64,000 nucleotides of DNA from Amia ocellicauda (lineage: Eukaryota > Chordata > Actinopteri > Amiiformes > Amiidae). Shown one piece after another: positions 59,080 to 64,000 of this stretch (positions are counted from its first letter, which is position 1; each line of letters begins with the position of its first letter). Under the pieces are notes generated by a model. The model was given only the letters and a program-made list of their open reading frames with translations. It was not told the DNA's origin and did no database searches. The position numbers and the translations under genes are program-made. The stretch spans positions 17,109,749 to 17,173,748 of the forward strand of contig NC_089858.1 in assembly GCF_036373705.1 (NCBI RefSeq). The letters run 5' to 3'.

Positions 59080-59900
59080 CATTACTATCCACTGTCCTGT
59101 ACCTTTATATCACTCCATTACTGTCCACTGTCCTGTACCTCTATATCACTCCATTACTGTCCACTGCCCTGTACATCTATATCACTCCATTACTGTCCAC
59201 TGCCCTGTACCTCTATATCACTCCATTATTGTCCACTGTCCTGTACCTCTATATCACTCCATTATTGTCCACTGCCCTGTACCTATATCACTCCATTACT
59301 GCCCACTGTCCTGTACCTCTATATCACTCCATTACTGTCCACTGTCCTGTACCCGTATCACTCCATTACTGTCCACTGTCCTGTACCCGTATCACTCCAT
59401 TATTGTCCACTCTCCTGTACCTATATATCACTCCATTACTGTCCACTGTCCTGTACCTCTATATCACTCCATTATTCATTTTCCACTGCCCTGTACCTAT
59501 ATCACTCCATTACTGTCCACTGTCCTGTACCTCTATATCACTCCATTATTCATTTTCCACTGCCCTGTACCTATATCACTCCATTACTGTCCACTGTCCT
59601 GTACCTCTATATCACTCCATTATTCATTTTCCACTGTCCTGTACCTCTATATCACTCCATTATTCATTTTCCACTGTCCTGTACCTCTATATCACTCCAT
59701 TATTCATTTTCCACTGTCCTGTACCTCTATATCACTCCATTATTCATTTTCCACTGTCCTGTACCTCTATATCACTCCATTATTGTCCACTGTCCTGTAC
59801 CTATATATCACTCCATTATTGTCCACTGTCCTGTACCTCTATATCACTCCATTATTGTCCACTGTCCTGTACCTCTATATCACTCCATTATTGTCCACTA
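59080..59900. repeat. 22-unit minisatellite
   Basis: About 22 tandem units, basic length 36 bp (core TGTCCACTGTCCTGTACCTC then TATATCACTCCATTAT). A 40-bp variant has ATTCATTTTCCACTG at the junction and forms a run of consecutive units between about 59600 and 59770. Shorter variants lack TC or have CCCGTATC. The repeat has no stop codon in the plus frames it uses, so an 884-bp open frame crosses it; that is not evidence of a gene. It lies in cpne2 intron 1, a few hundred bases from the likely promoter. Confidence 0.97.
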
Positions 59901-60302
59901 CCCAGAGGAGAGTCCACGGCAGCTGGAGAAGGATCTTGGCACCGTCTGGACCGTTTTTAAAGCAGACCTGTTCTCTAAATCGCCCCCTTGTTCTGAAGCC
60001 CCGTCCAGTGGAGGTGGAAGCGGAATTGCGCTCAGAGGGGCCGGGCTGTAGCGCGGTTCCCCGGGCAGCTCTGCGCATTTCCCCGCACCGTAAACGTCGC
60101 CAGCGCTAACTCCCCAGCTGTCATGCTTTCCTTGACTGTTTACTACCGTCGACTTCAAACCGTCCCAAAACAACACGCACAGGTTCCTGCTGGCTTTAAC
60201 ACAGACATGGACGCTTTCTAAAAACTTCCTTACTCTGTCCTTCCCGCACAAGAACTATTTTTATTTTGAACTTCACCCCCCACCCCTCTCTCAGTTTCTT
60301 AC

Positions 60303-60620
60303 CCAATGCAGCCGAGCGCTCCGCAGTTTCAGTCTTCGGATATTATTGAAGTTTTCAAGAAATGTCCTGCGTTTATGACTGAAGCATTGCATTAAAAAAA
60401 AATATAATACAACTGCAGTCTGCACTGGAAACAACGCTCTCGGCGAAACAAGCAAATGAGATATTAGTAACAGTAGCAACACTTTGTATCGCCTCGGTTT
60501 TTAATCCTTGTCAGATTGTGCCGACTGCGCTGCGAAAGTGACAGATCCGCGGGTCTCCAGCGTCAGGGACTCCGCCCAGCGCCGGGGAGCGAACGGCAGC
60601 GGCTCACTTTCTCCACACCG
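60303..60620 (-). promoter_or_regulatory. cpne2: Probable cpne2 promoter and non-coding first exon
   Basis: On the minus strand a strong splice donor, CATTGG|GTAAGAAAC, cuts at 60303. Upstream of it is a CpG-rich patch (about 60520-60610) with a GC box (GGGCGGAG). The coding exon at 45057-44861 has an acceptor before its ATG, so such an exon must exist. A second CpG-rich patch at 60000-60110 is an alternative. No transcript evidence is available. Confidence 0.4.
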
Positions 60621-60634
60621 AGCCTCCACAGCCG

Positions 60635-60658
60635 TGTGTGTGTGTGTGTGTGTGTGTG
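60635..60658 (+). repeat. (GT)n microsatellite
   Basis: A short GT run just upstream of the inferred cpne2 promoter. Confidence 0.9.
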
Positions 60659-60659
60659 C

Positions 60660-63077
60660 ATACCGTCATCAGTGACCCAGACTTTACATGCACTTCCAAC
60701 CAGGCACATCTATTGAACTGTTTTGTTTTTTTTTGCAAATGAAACACATAGCTTGCTTGTGTCTTGGTAATTATTCTACTCTTTTTTTTTTTTTGACAGG
60801 GGGACATGGTTGCAGGATGATGTCTGATGCCATATTTATTACTCCACTTCCCTAATCGTTTCCTCGGAGGCGCAACATCCGCCCACATGGAGGCTGTCCC
60901 GCACTGAAACGCCCAGATTGGTGCCACTCCACCATGACATTGCAACAACATAGATGCATCTCTTACACAGGTCCAAATAACAGAATCAAATCATACAGAA
61001 ACCATACATATTGGCGTTCATGCTGTGAAAAGGAGTGAGGAGTGGGGAATTAAAATTGATCAGATTCGTGTAGCCAAGGCCATGCGGTTTAATTCTCAAT
61101 TCCCAGTGTGGGACAATGGAGTGGGCTGAGAGACAGATCACTGGACCGCACGGCCTCGGAAAACACCCTCCAACTGAGGGGGCATTATACACACATTGCA
61201 CACTCTCTGTGTGGATAAAAAGAGTAGCTCAAGCAATAGCAACAGCAATAATAACAAAAACAACAATAGTCATAGTAATAATACAAAGAAATAAGGCTAT
61301 ATTTGAGCAAGGACTAACTTTACCCTAGCGACTCTTACTTACTTAGTCTTAAATACACTAATTGTTCAGTTAATTAATTAATTGATTCATGATGATCGGT
61401 GCATGCCAGTGTCTGAGCTGAGTGAGGGTGTAGCCAGCGGTTGTGAGTCTCACTCGACACTAGCACCACTGTGGTTATCCATTTTCGTTATCTGTGGCTG
61501 TGAATTCTCTCACTACTGTCCATGTGCCTGTCGTTATAATCGTACATTTAATTTCGGTGGTTTCCTTCAGTCGTGTTTATTTTCAGCCTACAGTTTATAG
61601 TTTGTTTGGTTTTCCAGACTTCAGTGCACGATTGAGTTAATGGAAAACCCCGAACACTTAGTATGAGAAAGTATTTGAAACAGAAACTCATTAAACTCCC
61701 CATTCACATTCCAGAGTGCACTGGAATCATCACATCTGTAAGGGAGACCACAATGTCATGTTTAACTTTAACACCGTTTCATGCTGGTGTCAAGTTGGGC
61801 GGAAAAGCAAGTTTCCTGTCTGCATGTGCACTGCCATCCTGAGGGGGAACGGAGGAGCGCACTTGCTATGATGTTATGCAATGGCAGGCCTGTGAAACCT
61901 ACCTTCAGTTTCCCTGCCCACTCAGAAACAGGTAGATTGTGTAATCTGCATAATACTTCACTATAATGATACTGACAGTTTTCCCTGTGGTCCGTAGTAC
62001 AGTGGGAAAACTGTGTTTGTCATCTAAAGAAACAATTCACTGGAGAGTCATCTGTTTGAGCTTTAGTGGGGAATGTGTGCCTTAGACTGACTCCTACCAC
62101 ACTGAATATACAGTAGCACAACAGTAGTAGAAGTAGGGACCACAAACCTTAGCACGCGAAACACGAAAAACACACAACTGAATGAATACATTTTATTCTG
62201 TAAGAAAAAGAAAATGGCAAAGTGGTCTTGATCAAAAAACAAGAACAACACAACCATCATCAGTTTCACAAAAACTCAATTAGAGACTGATTTTTTGTTA
62301 ATGAGATTTTGCATTCGCCAAAGCATTGTCAAACACACATCCAACTGAGTAGATAACCAAACAAAACCACAACAAAAATCCAGGGATTGATATTTCTGTA
62401 ATAAATTATGAGACTGAATGGAGAACACAGCGCTAGCTAGGCCAGGAAGCCAGTGTGATGCAGGGTGTGAAGCTTGGAATCACACACAATGAGGTCATTC
62501 ATATTAAGGTGACCAACCCTCGTGTGTGGAGCGTGTGGGCTCTTCAAGTATGGGGCTGTCCTTGTGCTGCCTGATTTGTGAATTGAGTTTGATGCTGAGT
62601 CAGAGCCTGCTCTGAGATGAGGTCATAGAAGCTGTTTCACCGAATGGCAGGGCGCGGCCTGGTCCAGCCCGAGAGGACAGGACAGGGTTTCAGCATCTGC
62701 CTCCAAGAGCTCAGCAGTGTTTGTGCAACTATTGTCACCGACTCCTAGCTTTAGTTGTGTGTGTGTGTTTGAAAAGGAATACATTTTATTTTTAAATAAG
62801 TGCTCTCCAATTGTATACAAACTCACACTCACACACATACATACATGCACACACACATACATACACCACCCTTTGATATGTTCCCTATCTGTTATTTTCT
62901 TCTCTCTTTCAAAAGGCAAATGAAAAGGGGAAAGTGTGCAAGACAGAAGATCGGGGAGGTGCAGAGAGCCGGTGTGCTCGAGGTAGTCTCCGTGACGGGG
63001 CCCAGTGCAAGCCCTTCTCTGGGGAACCGTCCCGGTCTTCAGTGCGAAAGGTTTCAGTGTCATAACTGCAGCTGGAG
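60660..63077. other. Intergenic region between cpne2 and nlrc5, with the nlrc5 3' UTR
   Basis: No gene was recognised. Candidate minus-strand AATAAA signals (plus-strand TTTATT) for nlrc5 are at 62785-62790 and 62192-62197. GT/CA-rich runs occur near 62757-62768 and 62820-62865. Confidence 0.45.
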
Positions 63078-63610
63078 TCAGCAGGAAGAAAAGTTCAGCC
63101 GAGGATCTTTTTCCTGAAGATACGGGAAGTCGTCCTTGTTGATCTTGTTTCCCCACAGCCTGCAAGCACGCAGTGAAACATCATTACATCATCATTATTA
63201 TTATCATCATCATTATTAGTGTTATTAGTGTATCAGTGATAGAATTAGGTTCAAATTACAAAGTGTATCAGGTGCATTTCAGCATGTTCTCCTTCTTCCA
63301 TGAGTATGTGCACATCCTTATCTGCAGCTACCTGAACCCCTGCTTACAGCTCTCTCTCTCTCTCTCACACACACACACAAACACAGTTATGTTAATCTCC
63401 TTGTTTATCAACAGTGACAGCAACGTCTCCATCCGACAGCTGACAAGGGAGACAAAATCACTTTGCATTAAATAGCCAGTATTGCATCCCCTGGCAGTAT
63501 CCGCAGATGTGTTTTAAAATGTTTACCTTATAACTTCAATGGAAGAGCAAGATTTCAATCTCGCCGCGATGGCTTCAGCTCCGATGATTGTAATTGCGTT
63601 TCGCTCCAAA
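63078..63610 (-). CDS. nlrc5: NLR family protein, last two coding exons (probably NLRC5)
   Basis: The exon at 63610-63527 is exactly 84 bp, the one-repeat-per-exon size of NLR leucine-rich repeats, and encodes LERNAITIIGAEAIAARLKS and a few more residues. It has a good acceptor (TTTTCCAG) and donor (AAG|GTAAAC). The exon at 63159-63078 joins in frame (R split by the intron) and encodes LWGNKINKDDFPYLQEKDPR and then the C-terminus LNFSSC with TGA. NLRC5 is a nuclear transactivator of MHC class I genes in mammals; the LRR region is its C-terminal half. The repeats alone do not separate NLRC5 from NLRC3-like fish genes. The cpne2 neighbour and orientation favour NLRC5. The rest of the gene is beyond the window. 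Confidence 0.72.
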
Positions 63611-64000
63611 CTGGAAAAGATTTGAATTTGGTGAAGATGCTGGTGACATTTACATGTCATTACTAGGTGATTGGCTATATAGAACACTATTTAAAAAAAT
63701 CAAATTAAAATAACACAGTACCAGGTGTATTAATACAATCCCCCTGAAAGCCACTCTGTGCATTTAGCTAATTCATGTAGTAAAGACCAATGTTTTTAAA
63801 AAAGCAGACATTCAGTATTGCCAGCTATTTAAAGACTTTCCAAAATAGCCCTTAATGATCTCTGAAACACCATACAAAATTAGCTGTATTAATATTAATA
63901 ATAATATATTAGATATAAATTATGAACATGGAAAATTATGGTTTAATTAGTGTGAAAATACACATATTTCAGGACTCTGGAAAAAACCACCTTCACTTAT
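63611..64000 (-). other. nlrc5 intron, running off the window
   Basis: AT-rich sequence upstream of the LRR exon. No further exon was seen before the edge. Confidence 0.5.

Noticed and set aside
59080..59900. Regularly spaced repeats that might suggest a CRISPR array
   Set aside because: The units are contiguous with no unique spacers, and the surroundings are vertebrate.
59076..59960. A 294-aa plus-strand open frame
   Set aside because: It is produced by the minisatellite, whose units lack stops in the frames used. The peptide merely repeats the units in rotating frames and resembles no protein.
62623..63165. A 180-aa minus-strand ORF overlapping the last nlrc5 exon
   Set aside because: It is in a different frame from the spliced nlrc5 exon and runs through CA repeats and the 3' UTR. 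No family resemblance.

Overview
The window is nuclear DNA of a jawed vertebrate, most likely a ray-finned fish. Its genes have many small GT-AG exons in large introns. It carries many fish-type Tc1/mariner transposons, a tRNA-derived SINE with the 3' tail common in fish, PIF/Harbinger and hAT elements, and long simple repeats. The species cannot be named from the sequence. Introns are long and most intergenic DNA is unconstrained-looking, so bacterial concepts such as operons and ribosome binding sites do not apply.

Three protein genes could be rebuilt exon by exon. (1) psme3ip1 (FAM192A/NIP30/PIP30), plus strand, promoter near 2.48 kb and CDS 5939-16626. It has six coding exons giving 254 aa, and one intron (12092-14506) is a textbook AT-AC U12-type intron. 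(2) cpne2 (copine-2), minus strand, CDS 45028 to 21414. Its 15 coding exons give 544 aa (C2A, C2B, vWA), with a probable non-coding first exon and promoter near 60.3-60.6 kb. (3) The last two coding exons of an NLR gene, minus strand, 63610-63078; an 84-bp LRR exon and its position next to cpne2 indicate nlrc5. As I know it, the human order is NLRC5-CPNE2-FAM192A-RSPRY1, so this is conserved synteny. psme3ip1 and cpne2 converge on a gap of about 3.7 kb.

Mobile DNA makes up much of the rest. Four 1221-bp copies of one Tc1/mariner family, with DD36E spacing as in the 'Incomer' group, lie at 124-1344, 32625-33845, 48095-49315 and 54101-55321. Two keep a full 346-aa transposase ORF, one has a late nonsense codon and one has lost its ATG. 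An intact-looking DD34E Tc1 element (18230-19820) has long IR/DR ends and a 46-bp-arm hairpin. A decayed DD38E ('Intruder'-type) element (45842-47369), an internally deleted fourth family (47422-48064) and a DD36E copy lie back to back. Two more Tc1 fragments are at 25.4-26.2 kb and 29.8-30.1 kb. A decayed two-gene Harbinger element (6839-9498) and a hAT MITE with an 8-bp target duplication (10932-11266) sit in psme3ip1 introns.

Other structure: a 22-unit minisatellite (59080-59900) in cpne2 intron 1 close to its likely promoter, a 380-bp CA/TC microsatellite near cpne2 exon 14, a perfect 19-bp-arm hairpin in psme3ip1 intron 1, and a ZNF143/THAP11-type motif at the psme3ip1 promoter. I found no convincing new multi-gene system. 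The most notable items are the U12 intron, the young DD36E copies and the stacked Tc1 families.
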